This document shows positions 34,666-42,849 of a stretch of DNA of 64,000 bases, piece by piece. Each line of letters starts with the position of its first letter. Within the stretch, counting starts at the first letter, position 1. This stretch comes from Roseobacter sp. SK209-2-6 (lineage in GTDB: Bacteria; Pseudomonadota; Alphaproteobacteria; Rhodobacterales; Rhodobacteraceae). The notes under the pieces were generated by a model, which saw only the letters and a list, made by a program, of their open reading frames with translations, had not been told where the DNA came from and did no database searches. The position numbers and the translations under genes were made by a program. The stretch lies in contig NZ_AAYC01000013.1 of the NCBI RefSeq assembly GCF_000169455.1, positions 1 through 64,000 on the forward strand. The letters are read 5' to 3'.

Positions 34666-35511
34666 CTATCGGCCATGGCTCTGATCATAGCCGTTCAACG
34701 CCGGGCTCTGCCAGTTTTCCAGCGCGCCTTCCTTTGGCGCAAACACCTCAACAAGAAGTGGGAAACATGCGGCGGTGTCGCTGGAGTGCTCAGAGGAGCA
34801 ATCCCCTCCTGGGCAAGCACTCAATGCACCAAGCAGTGGAATCTCTGCGAAAAACTCCAGGTAATCGCCGGGACGCACCGGGCTGGCTTTCATAAAATAC
34901 TGGCCGGTATCCCGCGTGAAGCCTGTGCACATAAAGACATTCAAAACATCATGCACATAGGGCTCGGCTTCGCTCAGACTCATCCCTGTGTGATCAGCCA
35001 GGGCCCGGATCAGGTTAGAATGGCAACAATGGTGATATTGACTGCCTGCAAGCAGGTTCCCTGTATAGGGGTCGCAACGGGTGCCAATCACATCATGAAC
35101 CGAGCCACCAAACTCATCCATGCCATACCAGCCAAGGCTATCCTCAATTATGGTCGCCATCGGGCGCATCTGCGGAAAAGAGGACCACATGCGTTCTCCG
35201 GTGGTGATGTGCGTTCCATGGAGCGCGCGCGTCTTGCCAGAGTAAAACCGTTCTTTCAGATCATCGCGGTTCCACAGGTTAAGGTCCCCAACCTGGGCTC
35301 CCTCAACCGAAGAAATGCGAAAGAAGTAACCAGCTGGCACCTCGAAACAACCTGCATCACGGGGCTCTACAAGAGTTTCAGAGATCTTTTGCGCACCGGC
35401 GCGTGCTGTGCGGTAAAGATCCAGATCGGGTTTCGGCAGAGAGTTGTTCGGGTAGCAGATCACCGGCTTAACGGCACGCCGCGCAGCCGCATCCATTGGG
35501 GCAGTGGTCAT
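34666..35511 (-). CDS. DUF1989 / urea carboxylase-associated family protein
   Basis: 281-residue DUF1989 protein. The family is found beside urea carboxylase and aminomethyltransferase-like genes and has no firm biochemical role. Recognisable stretches include VPAGYFFRISSVEGAQVGDLNLW, GTRCDPYTGNLLAGSQYHHCCHSNL and a Cys-rich segment SACPGGDCSS near residue 230. No urea carboxylase gene is in the window, and its upstream neighbour is a PLP-dependent decarboxylase on the same strand, 85 nt away. An amine or amino-acid related role is possible but unproven. Confidence 0.85.
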   Translation of the reverse strand: MTTAPMDAAARRAVKPVICYPNNSLPKPDLDLYRTARAGAQKISETLVEPRDAGCFEVPAGYFFRISSVEGAQVGDLNLWNRDDLKERFYSGKTRALHGTHITTGERMWSSFPQMRPMATIIEDSLGWYGMDEFGGSVHDVIGTRCDPYTGNLLAGSQYHHCCHSNLIRALADHTGMSLSEAEPYVHDVLNVFMCTGFTRDTGQYFMKASPVRPGDYLEFFAEIPLLGALSACPGGDCSSEHSSDTAACFPLLVEVFAPKEGALENWQSPALNGYDQSHGR

Positions 35512-35596
35512 TAATGAGGCCTTCCTGTTGTTTGGCCTCAGCTAGCCTCATTTCCGGGGGCCACTGCAAGCCAAAACCAACAGCTTTTGGCAGGCC

Positions 35597-36766
35597 TCAG
35601 ATCACAATCACATCCAGCGGCGGAAACCCGTTGAAACCGATAGAGGCATAGGTCGAGGTATATGCCCCACAGGAATGGATCACCACACGGTCGCCCGCCT
35701 TTAGGCCTGTCGGCAGCTGATAGGGCTGCTTTTCATAGAGCACATCAACACTGTCACAGGAGGGTCCGGCCACAACGCAGGGGCCTTTTGCCTCATGATC
35801 GCGGTCAGTGGTGATGCGATAGCGGATCGCCTCATCCATGGTTTCGGCGAGGCCCGAGAACTTACCGACATCCAAATAGACCCAACGATGGAGGTCATTC
35901 TCATGTTTCTTCGAGACCAGCAGGACCTCGGCGGCAATGGCCCCAGCCTCTGCCACAAGACCCCTACCCGGTTCGGCCATGATCTCGGCAGCCTCGCCAA
36001 AGCGGGCTTCGACCTGTTTCATGACCTCACGCGCATAGGCTTCTGCTCCCTGCATCTGCTGATCGTAGCTGGCGGGGAAACCACCACCGATGTTGACCAG
36101 GCGGAGGGCATGACCCGCTTCCCGCGCCTGCCGCCAGATCGCTGCGGCCTGATCCAACACCGGCACCCACATGTCTGGCTCCCGGGTCTGCGAACCGACG
36201 TGAAAGGACAAGCCATTGACCACCAAGCCCAGTCCTCGCGCCTGGTCCATCAACCTCAGGGCATCTTCGGGTGCACAGCCAAACTTCCGGCTCAGTGGCC
36301 AATCTGCTTCGCAGTTTTCCACGATGATACGCAGGCAGACCTCTGCCCCCGGTGCATGGGTCGCGATTTTCTCCAGCTCTTCACTGGCATCAAAGGCAAA
36401 ATGGGTGATGCCACAGGCATGCGCGTAGGCGATATCGGCAGGACGTTTGATGGTATTGCCAAAGCTGATTTGTGCAGCAGTCGCGCCTGCCGCAAGGCAC
36501 ATATCAATCTCTGCCCGCCCCGCCGCATCAAAATGCGCGCCCAGCGCCACCAGGCGTTTTAGAATGGCCGCTTCTGGGTTCGCCTTGACCGCATAGTGAA
36601 TACGCGCACGCCCCAGCCCGGCCTCCAAGGCCCTGTATTGCGCGGCTACCGCATCCAGATCCACAACCAGCGTAGGCCGTGCAAAACGGTTCTGGGCGAT
36701 ATACGCTAGGTGACGTGAAAGAGGTTTGGTCGCGCGGGCAGCCTGCCCAGCTACGTTTGCGTTCAT
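35597..36766 (-). CDS. Ornithine/lysine-type PLP decarboxylase (alanine racemase fold)
   Basis: Fold-type III PLP decarboxylase of 389 residues, like eukaryotic-type ornithine decarboxylases of alphaproteobacteria, which make putrescine (or cadaverine). PLP Lys in Y-A-V-K-A-N-P, the Gly-rich phosphate site VNIGGGFPASY, E-P-G-R-G and catalytic Cys in G-P-S-C-D-S-V-D are all present. ATG 36766 is chosen because GGAG lies 6 nt upstream; an ATG at 36772 would leave no spacing. Diaminopimelate and carboxynorspermidine decarboxylases share the fold, but C-D-S-V-D favours ornithine/lysine specificity. Confidence 0.88.
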   Translation of the reverse strand: MNANVAGQAARATKPLSRHLAYIAQNRFARPTLVVDLDAVAAQYRALEAGLGRARIHYAVKANPEAAILKRLVALGAHFDAAGRAEIDMCLAAGATAAQISFGNTIKRPADIAYAHACGITHFAFDASEELEKIATHAPGAEVCLRIIVENCEADWPLSRKFGCAPEDALRLMDQARGLGLVVNGLSFHVGSQTREPDMWVPVLDQAAAIWRQAREAGHALRLVNIGGGFPASYDQQMQGAEAYAREVMKQVEARFGEAAEIMAEPGRGLVAEAGAIAAEVLLVSKKHENDLHRWVYLDVGKFSGLAETMDEAIRYRITTDRDHEAKGPCVVAGPSCDSVDVLYEKQPYQLPTGLKAGDRVVIHSCGAYTSTYASIGFNGFPPLDVIVI

Positions 36767-36984
36767 GGTCATCTCCAAAAGACCCGGCCATATATGACCG
36801 CTCAGTTCCATCAGAGACGTTACCGTCGCTACGTAACCACGGGGGTGCTAAGCCCTTGGGACAGAGGCGCGTGCGTTGGCGTCCTGCCCGTCCTATCGGA
36901 CATGCTGCTGAGTCTTTCAAGAGTTTTCTTGCATAGACTCCACTCACAAGCCCTCTACAGCAGAGTTCTCGCACCCTCGGCACC

Positions 36985-37173
36985 TTACTTTTTCAGGTGA
37001 CAGTACCTAGGTTCAATTAGCCCATCACTCGTGGCACCACAGCTTGCACAGCGCCAGCATCCATTCTTGCGCTCTTCGCGCCAGCGACAGGTCCGCGACA
37101 GATTGCTGGTTTTGTGACGCCAGAGAAAATAGGCAAGAACACCTAGCAAGAGAAGAAGAAGTAAGATCGGCAT
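36985..37173 (-). CDS. Small membrane protein with Cys-rich tail
   Basis: 62-residue predicted protein. It begins with one very hydrophobic helix (MPILLLLLLLGVLAYFLW) and ends in a basic, Cys-rich segment containing C-R-W-R, C-W-R-C-A-S-C-G and a last Cys near the C-terminus, which could bind zinc. A good ribosome site (AAGGAAGG) precedes the ATG, supporting a real gene. No family recognised. It is followed by the decarboxylase on the same strand after about 220 nt. Confidence 0.6.
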   Translation of the reverse strand: MPILLLLLLLGVLAYFLWRHKTSNLSRTCRWREERKNGCWRCASCGATSDGLIEPRYCHLKK

Positions 37174-37228
37174 GGCCTTCCTTACTTCGCCCTCATCTCA
37201 CTCTCAATCCCCTCGAAGAAACAGATCT

Positions 37229-37405
37229 TTAGGCTGCTCTGAAATAGGGCACATAGCCTAGGGGTTGTTGGATTTCCTGATCCGCCGGTTTGGCTTCGGG
37301 CATGTAATAGGCCCAGGCTTGATCCAGGTCCTTCAGGGCTGCCTCAGCTTTTTGCTTGGCGATGGTTTCGGCGATGCGGTCGGTAAGATCTACAGCGGTT
37401 TTCAC
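37229..37405 (-). CDS. Small conserved-looking protein, 58 residues, GTG start
   Basis: Short gene found by direct reading. GTG at 37405, preceded by GAGGA at good spacing, encodes 58 residues ending at TAA 37229-37231. The first half is a charged amphipathic helix (TDRIAETIAKQKAEAALKDL); the second half has the aromatic/proline pattern AWAYYMPEAKP...PLGYVPYF. It is codon-biased like the neighbours and has no hydrophobic segment. It reads as a genuine small cytoplasmic protein of unknown function, 55 nt upstream of the small membrane protein gene on the same strand. Confidence 0.65.
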   Translation of the reverse strand: MKTAVDLTDRIAETIAKQKAEAALKDLDQAWAYYMPEAKPADQEIQQPLGYVPYFRAA

Positions 37406-37520
37406 GGCTTTTTCCTCTGCACGGTTTGACTGCCTCCCTCGGAAGACAACTTAGGTCAGAAGCCCTTGAACTGCATGTTACAATTTCGCATGGCCGTCAT
37501 GCCCGAAACTCAAGGCAATA

Positions 37521-38318
37521 ATGCCTCTTGTTTCCGGGGGCGCTCTCCTGCTTTCTACGCCCATGTTGATGTTTTTCTTTCACGCTTTCCTTTTCCTGTT
37601 GCTCACCGCCGTTACGCAGCTAGGCGGAATTGCCTGGCTGCTGGCCCTTTGCTTCAAAAGGCGCCTGCCAGTCTTTCTAGGTCTTTATCTTCTATCGACC
37701 ATTGCAGCCCATATGCTGGCACCCCATACCGGGCGCGTTCCGGTTAGCTGTTTTGCCAAGGAAAGCCTGCAAGTGCAAAGCTGGTTCTACTGTCTCAGCA
37801 ATCGGAACTATGTCAGCGCCGATCTAGCGGAGGTCCTGCAAGAGGCGGCATCACAAGTAGAAGCACAGTATCCCGGTACCCAGACCCTACTGTTGGATGC
37901 CAACTTCCCGTTTTTGGATGGTTTTCCTTTGCTGCCGCATCTCTCCCACAAAGATGGCCGCAAAGCTGACCTCGCTTTCTATTATCAAGACCAGAACGGT
38001 GGGTATTTGCCTGGGCATCTGCCCTCACCCATAGGCTACTTTGCTTTCGAAGACGGGCCGACAGAATGCCCAGATGCTTGGCCCACCCTGCGTTGGGATC
38101 TGGCTTTTCTTCAGCCTTACTGGCGCGACTATTCCCTTGAACCTGAACGGCTCAAACTTGTGGTCCAGACCCTTGCCGGGAATGAACGGGTAGAGAAGAT
38201 CTTTCTGGAACCACATCTCCAACAAAGACTGGGCCTTCGGGACGCCAAGCTCCGTTTCCAGGGCTGTCGCGCCGCCCGGCACGACGATCACCTGCATCTG
38301 CAGATCTTTCCAGAATAA
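37521..38318 (+). CDS. Membrane-anchored protein with LAS-type zinc peptidase motifs
   Basis: 265-residue protein with two N-terminal hydrophobic helices (about residues 10-65) and a globular domain. The globular part has His143-x6-Asp150 in HLSHKDGRKAD, then His254, His257 and His259 in RHDDHLHLQI at the C-terminus. This pattern matches metal ligands and active site of MepA-like (M74/LAS) murein endopeptidases. It is therefore a candidate peptidoglycan peptidase facing the periplasm, although overall similarity beyond the motifs is not obvious. ATG 37521 follows AAGG; ATG 37563 is an alternative. It is convergent with sdhB. Confidence 0.65.
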   Translation: MPLVSGGALLLSTPMLMFFFHAFLFLLLTAVTQLGGIAWLLALCFKRRLPVFLGLYLLSTIAAHMLAPHTGRVPVSCFAKESLQVQSWFYCLSNRNYVSADLAEVLQEAASQVEAQYPGTQTLLLDANFPFLDGFPLLPHLSHKDGRKADLAFYYQDQNGGYLPGHLPSPIGYFAFEDGPTECPDAWPTLRWDLAFLQPYWRDYSLEPERLKLVVQTLAGNERVEKIFLEPHLQQRLGLRDAKLRFQGCRAARHDDHLHLQIFPE

Positions 38319-38320
38319 GA

Positions 38321-38351
38321 AACCCCCGGCAGGAGTGACCTGCCGGGGGTT
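38321..38351. terminator. Bidirectional terminator between the unknown gene and sdhB
   Basis: AACCCCCGGCAGG and CCTGCCGGGGGTT form a perfect 13-bp stem with a 5-nt loop, 3 nt past the stop of the plus-strand gene and 33 nt past the sdhB stop. The A/T ends allow function on both strands. Confidence 0.85.
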
Positions 38352-38383
38352 CTAACTAGCCACCAAAAAGATGCGCCTTCGGA

Positions 38384-39163
38384 TCAGACCGCGCGATCGA
38401 CCATCATATGCTTGATATGGGCAATCGCCTTGGCCGGATTCAGGCCTTTGGGGCAAGTCTTGGTGCAGTTCATGATGGTGTGGCAACGGTAGAGCTTGAA
38501 GGGATCCTCCAGCTGGTCCAACCGTTCGGGCGTCGCCTCATCTCTGCTGTCAATGATCCAGCGGTAGGCATGCAGCAGTGCTGCTGGCCCAAGGTATTTG
38601 TCGCCATTCCACCAGTAGCTGGGGCAAGAAGTGGAACAGCTGGCACACATGACGCATTCATACAGACCATCCAGCTTTTTGCGGTCCTCAATGGACTGCT
38701 TCCACTCTTTGGCGGGCGCGTTAGTCTTGGTTTCCAGCCAGGGCATGATCGAGGCATGCTGCGCATAGAAATGGGTGAGATCCGGGATCAAGTCCTTGAC
38801 CACCGGCATATGCGGCAGCGGGTAGATCTTTACGTCACCCTTCACCTCATCCATGCCATAGATACAGGCCAGAGTATTGATGCCGCCGATATTCATAGCG
38901 CAAGAACCACAGATCCCTTCGCGGCAGGAGCGGCGGAAGGTCAGCGTCGGATCAATCTCATTCTTGATCTTGATCAGCGCGTCCAGGATCATCGGGCCGC
39001 AATTGTCCATATCGACAAAATAGGTATCAACGCTGGGGTTCTTGCCGTCGTCGGGGTTCCAGCGATAGATCTTGAACTTACGGACATTGGTCGCACCCTG
39101 AGGCTTCGGCCAGGTCTTGCCCGTTGTGATCTTCGAGTTCTTTGGAAGTGCAAATTCGACCAT
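38384..39163 (-). CDS. sdhB: Succinate dehydrogenase iron-sulfur subunit
   Basis: Iron-sulfur subunit (259 residues) of respiratory complex II, transferring electrons from the flavoprotein to quinone. The 2Fe-2S ligands are in [15 protein letters not shown], and the 4Fe-4S and 3Fe-4S ligands in [16 protein letters not shown] and [17 protein letters not shown]. It is the last gene of sdhCDAB, 12 nt after sdhA. A strong hairpin terminator follows. Confidence 0.97.
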   Translation of the reverse strand: MVEFALPKNSKITTGKTWPKPQGATNVRKFKIYRWNPDDGKNPSVDTYFVDMDNCGPMILDALIKIKNEIDPTLTFRRSCREGICGSCAMNIGGINTLACIYGMDEVKGDVKIYPLPHMPVVKDLIPDLTHFYAQHASIMPWLETKTNAPAKEWKQSIEDRKKLDGLYECVMCASCSTSCPSYWWNGDKYLGPAALLHAYRWIIDSRDEATPERLDQLEDPFKLYRCHTIMNCTKTCPKGLNPAKAIAHIKHMMVDRAV

Positions 39164-39175
39164 CTGGGCGTCTCC

Positions 39176-40981
39176 TTAGAAGGTGCGTGCCTTGGGGGCG
39201 ATTTTCTTCAGGCTGATGCCGCCCTCGTCTTCGGTGGTGAGCGGGTCAACGATCACCGGGCGGTAGCTGAGGTCAACCTTCTCACCCTCCACGCGAGAGA
39301 CGGTATGGACGCGCCAGTTCTCGTCATCGCGGGTGGCGTAATCCTCATGGGCATGGGCGCCCCGGCTCTCTTTGCGTGCTTCGGCGCCATGGATTGTGGC
39401 CAGAGCGTTGGGCATCAGGTTGGTGAGCTCGAGGGTTTCCATCAGGTCGGAGTTCCAGACCAGCGAGCGGTCGGTGACCTTGAGGTCACCCATCTTGCCC
39501 GCAATCTCGGTCATCTTCTCAACACCTTCCTTCAGGGTCTTGTCTGTCCGGAAGACTGCCGCGTCGGACTGCATGGTCCGTTGCATCTCCAGCCGCAGAT
39601 CCGCAGTCGCCACCGCGCCGTTTGCGTTGCGCAAACCATCAAAACGGTCGAATGCAGCATCAACCGAGGCCTGGTTCAGCACTGGGTTGGGGGCTTCCGC
39701 ATCCACCACCTTACCCGCACGGATCGCCGCCGCACGGCCAAAGACCACAAGGTCAATCAGAGAGTTGGAGCCCAGACGGTTCGCACCATGCACCGAGGCA
39801 CAGCCCGCTTCGCCCACAGCCATAAGGCCGGGCACAACACCGGTTGGATCTTCCGCGGTTGGGTTCAGCACCTCACCCCAATAGTTGGTGGGGATACCGC
39901 CCATGTTGTAGTGCACGGTGGGCAGAACCGGGATCGGCTCTTTGGTGACATCAACACCGGCAAAGATTTTCGCACTTTCCGAAATACCCGGCAGGCGTTC
40001 CGCCAGTGCCTCGGCTGGCAGGTGGGAGAGGTTCAAGTGGATGTGATCACCTTCAGCGCCCACACCGCGGCCTTCGCGGATTTCCATGGTCATCGAACGC
40101 GAAACATAGTCGCGCGGTGCAAGGTCTTTATACTGCGGCGCATAGCGCTCCATGAAGCGCTCGCCTTCGGAGTTGGTGAGGTATCCACCCTCGCCGCGCG
40201 CGCCTTCGGTAATCAGGCAGCCGGAGCCATAGATGCCGGTTGGGTGGAACTGCACGAATTCCATGTCCTGCAGCGCCAAGCCAGCGCGCGCCACCATGCC
40301 GCCGCCGTCACCGGTGCAGGTATGGGCGGAAGTGGCGGAGAAATAGGCGCGGCCGTAACCACCGGTCGCCAGCACCACCATCTTGGCGTTGAAGACATGC
40401 ATGGTGCCGTCATCGAGCTTCCAGCAGACTACGCCCTGGCACTGCCCGTCCTCGGACATGATCAGGTCGATGGCGAAATACTCGATATAGAATTCCGCGT
40501 TGTTCTTGAGACTCTGACCATAAAGCGTGTGCAAGATGGCGTGGCCGGTCCGGTCGGCGGCGGCACAGGTGCGCTGCACCGCAGGGCCTTCACCGTATTC
40601 GGTGGTATGGCCGCCAAAGGGGCGCTGATAGATCTTGCCCTCTTCGGTGCGGCTGAAGGGCACGCCGTAGTGCTCCAGCTCATAGACCGCCTTGGGGGCT
40701 TCACGTGCGAGGTATTCCATCGCGTCTGTGTCACCCAGCCAGTCAGAGCCCTTGACGGTGTCATACATATGCCACTGCCAGCTGTCCGGACCCATGTTGC
40801 CCAGAGAGGCCGCAATGCCGCCCTGCGCTGCCACGGTGTGGGAGCGGGTTGGGAAAACCTTGGTGACACAGGCGGTACGCAACCCCTGCTCCGCCATGCC
40901 CAATGTTGCGCGTAGGCCGGCACCGCCGGCACCCACGACCACGACGTCATAATCATGCGTCTCGTATTCGTATGCAGCCAT
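39176..40981 (-). CDS. sdhA: Succinate dehydrogenase flavoprotein subunit
   Basis: Catalytic FAD subunit of complex II, 601 residues. FAD-binding start [20 protein letters not shown], the flavinylated His in H-T-V-A-A-Q-G-G, and active-site segments [25 protein letters not shown] and [12 protein letters not shown] are all present. It oxidises succinate to fumarate at the membrane surface. It lies between sdhD and sdhB with short gaps, so it shares the operon promoter upstream of sdhC. Confidence 0.98.
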   Translation of the reverse strand: MAAYEYETHDYDVVVVGAGGAGLRATLGMAEQGLRTACVTKVFPTRSHTVAAQGGIAASLGNMGPDSWQWHMYDTVKGSDWLGDTDAMEYLAREAPKAVYELEHYGVPFSRTEEGKIYQRPFGGHTTEYGEGPAVQRTCAAADRTGHAILHTLYGQSLKNNAEFYIEYFAIDLIMSEDGQCQGVVCWKLDDGTMHVFNAKMVVLATGGYGRAYFSATSAHTCTGDGGGMVARAGLALQDMEFVQFHPTGIYGSGCLITEGARGEGGYLTNSEGERFMERYAPQYKDLAPRDYVSRSMTMEIREGRGVGAEGDHIHLNLSHLPAEALAERLPGISESAKIFAGVDVTKEPIPVLPTVHYNMGGIPTNYWGEVLNPTAEDPTGVVPGLMAVGEAGCASVHGANRLGSNSLIDLVVFGRAAAIRAGKVVDAEAPNPVLNQASVDAAFDRFDGLRNANGAVATADLRLEMQRTMQSDAAVFRTDKTLKEGVEKMTEIAGKMGDLKVTDRSLVWNSDLMETLELTNLMPNALATIHGAEARKESRGAHAHEDYATRDDENWRVHTVSRVEGEKVDLSYRPVIVDPLTTEDEGGISLKKIAPKARTF

Positions 40982-40993
40982 GTCTCTTGTCCC

Positions 40994-41365
40994 TTACAGC
41001 GCAATCTTGGCCAGAGCAAAAACCCCGGTCGCAATGGTGGTATAGCTTAACCCGATGACAAATATGATCAGTGCCTTGCGCATGGAGCCCCGCGCATAGT
41101 CCTCGATCATCATCTGAGCACCTTTGTTGAAGTGCATCACGCCCGCATAAAGCGTGAGACCGGTCAGAATTGCGGGAAAGGGCCGCGAGAAGGTCGCCAG
41201 AACCTCTTCATGGCTGCTGCCAATGGCAGACCCCACAACATAGAGGAAAGCAGGAACCAGAAAGGCCAAAGCAACAGCGCTGGCCTGCATGTACCAATGG
41301 TGCTCCGTACCGGTTCCAGAAGCCCCTTTGCCCTCGGCGCGTTTGCGAGCAGTCAAATAACGCAT
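40994..41365 (-). CDS. sdhD: Succinate dehydrogenase membrane anchor subunit
   Basis: Hydrophobic anchor of 123 residues with three membrane helices. It holds the GTGTEHHWYMQASAVALAFLVPAFLY start typical of alphaproteobacterial SdhD, and a mid-helix His (LYAGVMHFNKG) suited to haem or quinone binding. ATG 41365 follows AAGGAGG; an extension to 41386 overlaps sdhC and is not preferred. It anchors SdhAB to the membrane with SdhC. Confidence 0.93.
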   Translation of the reverse strand: MRYLTARKRAEGKGASGTGTEHHWYMQASAVALAFLVPAFLYVVGSAIGSSHEEVLATFSRPFPAILTGLTLYAGVMHFNKGAQMMIEDYARGSMRKALIIFVIGLSYTTIATGVFALAKIAL

Positions 41366-41375
41366 GGTTGCCTCC

Positions 41376-41759
41376 TTAAACCACAAGCACGGTAATGGCG
41401 GTCAAGACAAACGAACCGGCTATACAGCCCCAACCGAGCTTTTCAGCGGTTTCGATATCTAGGCCATGACCCGCATCAAAGTAGAGGTGCCGCAGGCCTG
41501 CCAGGAAGTGGTACCAAATGCCCAAAGTTGAGAGCAGCAATACGATGCGCCCAAACCAGGATGTCAAAAGACCATTCGCAAGTTCAAAATATTCGGCCGA
41601 GGTCGCAGCCGCCAAGAGCCACCAGACAACCATGATCACCGCGATGATCAGTGCGTTGCCAGTGATCCGTGTCAAGATCGAGGACATTGATGTCATTTGT
41701 GGACGGTAGATCGACAAATGTGGCGAAAGCGGGCGCTCGCCCCGATTTACATCGGCCAT
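41376..41759 (-). CDS. sdhC: Succinate dehydrogenase cytochrome b556 subunit
   Basis: Cytochrome b subunit of complex II, 127 residues, three helices. Diagnostic motif R-P-L-S-P-H-L-S-I-Y-R-P near the N-terminus, and haem-ligand His in GLRHLYFDAGHG. ATG 41759 follows AAAGGAGCC; the upstream extension to 41819 lacks family similarity. It is the first gene of the sdh operon. A two-box palindromic element lies 111 nt upstream of the ATG, the same element found before sucC. Confidence 0.95.
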   Translation of the reverse strand: MADVNRGERPLSPHLSIYRPQMTSMSSILTRITGNALIIAVIMVVWWLLAAATSAEYFELANGLLTSWFGRIVLLLSTLGIWYHFLAGLRHLYFDAGHGLDIETAEKLGWGCIAGSFVLTAITVLVV

Positions 41760-41870
41760 GTTGGCTCCTTTCCGGTTAGCTGACGACGTTTTAGCGTTTT
41801 TTTGCGTCCTGTCACGCAAACGAGTGGTAAATTCCTGCAGTTATTTGACCAGAGTTAGCGAAAACAATGC

Positions 41871-41907
41871 ATTTGTGATCACACGCATTCAATAAGTGAT
41901 CACAAAT
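41871..41907. promoter_or_regulatory. Two-box palindromic operator upstream of sdhC
   Basis: ATTTGTGATCAC (41871-41882) and GTGATCACAAAT (41896-41907), perfect 12-bp inverted arms with a 13-nt spacer. Each arm contains a GTGATCAC palindrome, and the box centres are 21 bp apart, about two helical turns. It lies 111 nt before the sdhC start codon. The identical element occurs upstream of sucC. Confidence 0.8.
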
Positions 41908-41911
41908 TAAC

Positions 41912-42655
41912 TCACTGAAAAACTTTTGCAGAATCAGCCCCCCTTTCTGCAAATTCTTGCAAATCCGGCGCCGGCTCGTTGAAAGGCGGCAGGAAATCAG
42001 CGGTTTTTTCCGCCACCTCTCTGATCAGCTTTCTGCGAATTTTCTGCGGGTAGTCGCGGAAGTTTGCTGCGGTCTCAACAAAGGCGCCTTCCCCGCGGAT
42101 GACGTTTTCATAGAAGTAGGCGGTCAGCTCTGGCTCGCTCTGCTCAATGGCAATGGCATTGACAGTGATCCCTTTGGCGCCAAGTTCCGGATGGAGCGCC
42201 CTGGGAGCAATGCCTTCATTGGAAAACCCATCCCCAGACAAATCGATCACGCGGCGTTGGCACTCGGTAACTTGGTTGAACTGCAAGGAGGCTAATTCCA
42301 GCGCCTCGCCCAGCGCCGTGGAAAAATTGCGCCAGGGTCGCGGGGTCAGTTCAACCCGCTGGGCCAGGGCCTCAACATCTTCAAAAGTTTGCAAGGCAGT
42401 CCAAGGGATGGAAATCTCTTGTCGCCTGGTTCCAGACCACTGTATCAAGAGAATCTGAGCTTCGGCTCGCACCAGTGCTTCGGAAACGATTCCGTCCCGC
42501 AGCCCCTCTGCCAGCCCATCCATCTGGATCCGATACTCCGTCTCATCCACAGACCCGGAAACATCCACCGCCAAAACCAGCGCCAGATCGCAGGCAGTTG
42601 CCAAACGCGGCAACAGCAAGGAAAGACAACAGATCAAAACACGCAAATATTGCAT
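41912..42655 (-). CDS. DUF1194 protein with von Willebrand A-like domain
   Basis: Exported 247-residue DUF1194 protein. A signal peptide (LRVLICCLSLLLPRLATA) precedes a vWA-type domain with the MIDAS start V-D-V-S-G-S-V-D, RRVIDLSGDGFSNEG and a Thr/Ser-rich metal loop near RNFSTALGEAL. Such domains bind protein ligands through a divalent metal; the family's partner is unknown. It is on the same strand as sdhC but upstream of the sdh operator, and is probably an independent unit. Confidence 0.85.
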   Translation of the reverse strand: MQYLRVLICCLSLLLPRLATACDLALVLAVDVSGSVDETEYRIQMDGLAEGLRDGIVSEALVRAEAQILLIQWSGTRRQEISIPWTALQTFEDVEALAQRVELTPRPWRNFSTALGEALELASLQFNQVTECQRRVIDLSGDGFSNEGIAPRALHPELGAKGITVNAIAIEQSEPELTAYFYENVIRGEGAFVETAANFRDYPQKIRRKLIREVAEKTADFLPPFNEPAPDLQEFAERGADSAKVFQ

Positions 42656-42849
42656 GAGATCAAGTTAGATCCTCATCATGGTTGCGTCACCCTCTTTTCG
42701 GCTGGATTTCTTTGCTCTCTCACTATTGCTTGGCAAAGTGGCAGATACCACTCACAGTCAGCCCTTGCCCCTAGGGTAAGGTTCACCTTCTGGCCGAAGG
42801 CCCCATTGCTGGCCTGAAAATGCCGGTCTGCAACCTCCCAAGCTCTCAG

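Noticed and set aside
38408-40915. 835-codon plus-strand open frame antisense to sdhB and sdhA
   Set aside because: It mirrors the codon structure of two unmistakable sdh genes, has no domain of its own and no ribosome site; long antisense frames are expected in GC-rich DNA.
41871-41907. CRP/FNR-type site
   Set aside because: The half-sites TGTGA and TCACA are directly joined rather than separated by 6 nt, and an Fnr TTGAT-N4-ATCAA pattern is absent; the element is kept as an unassigned operator.
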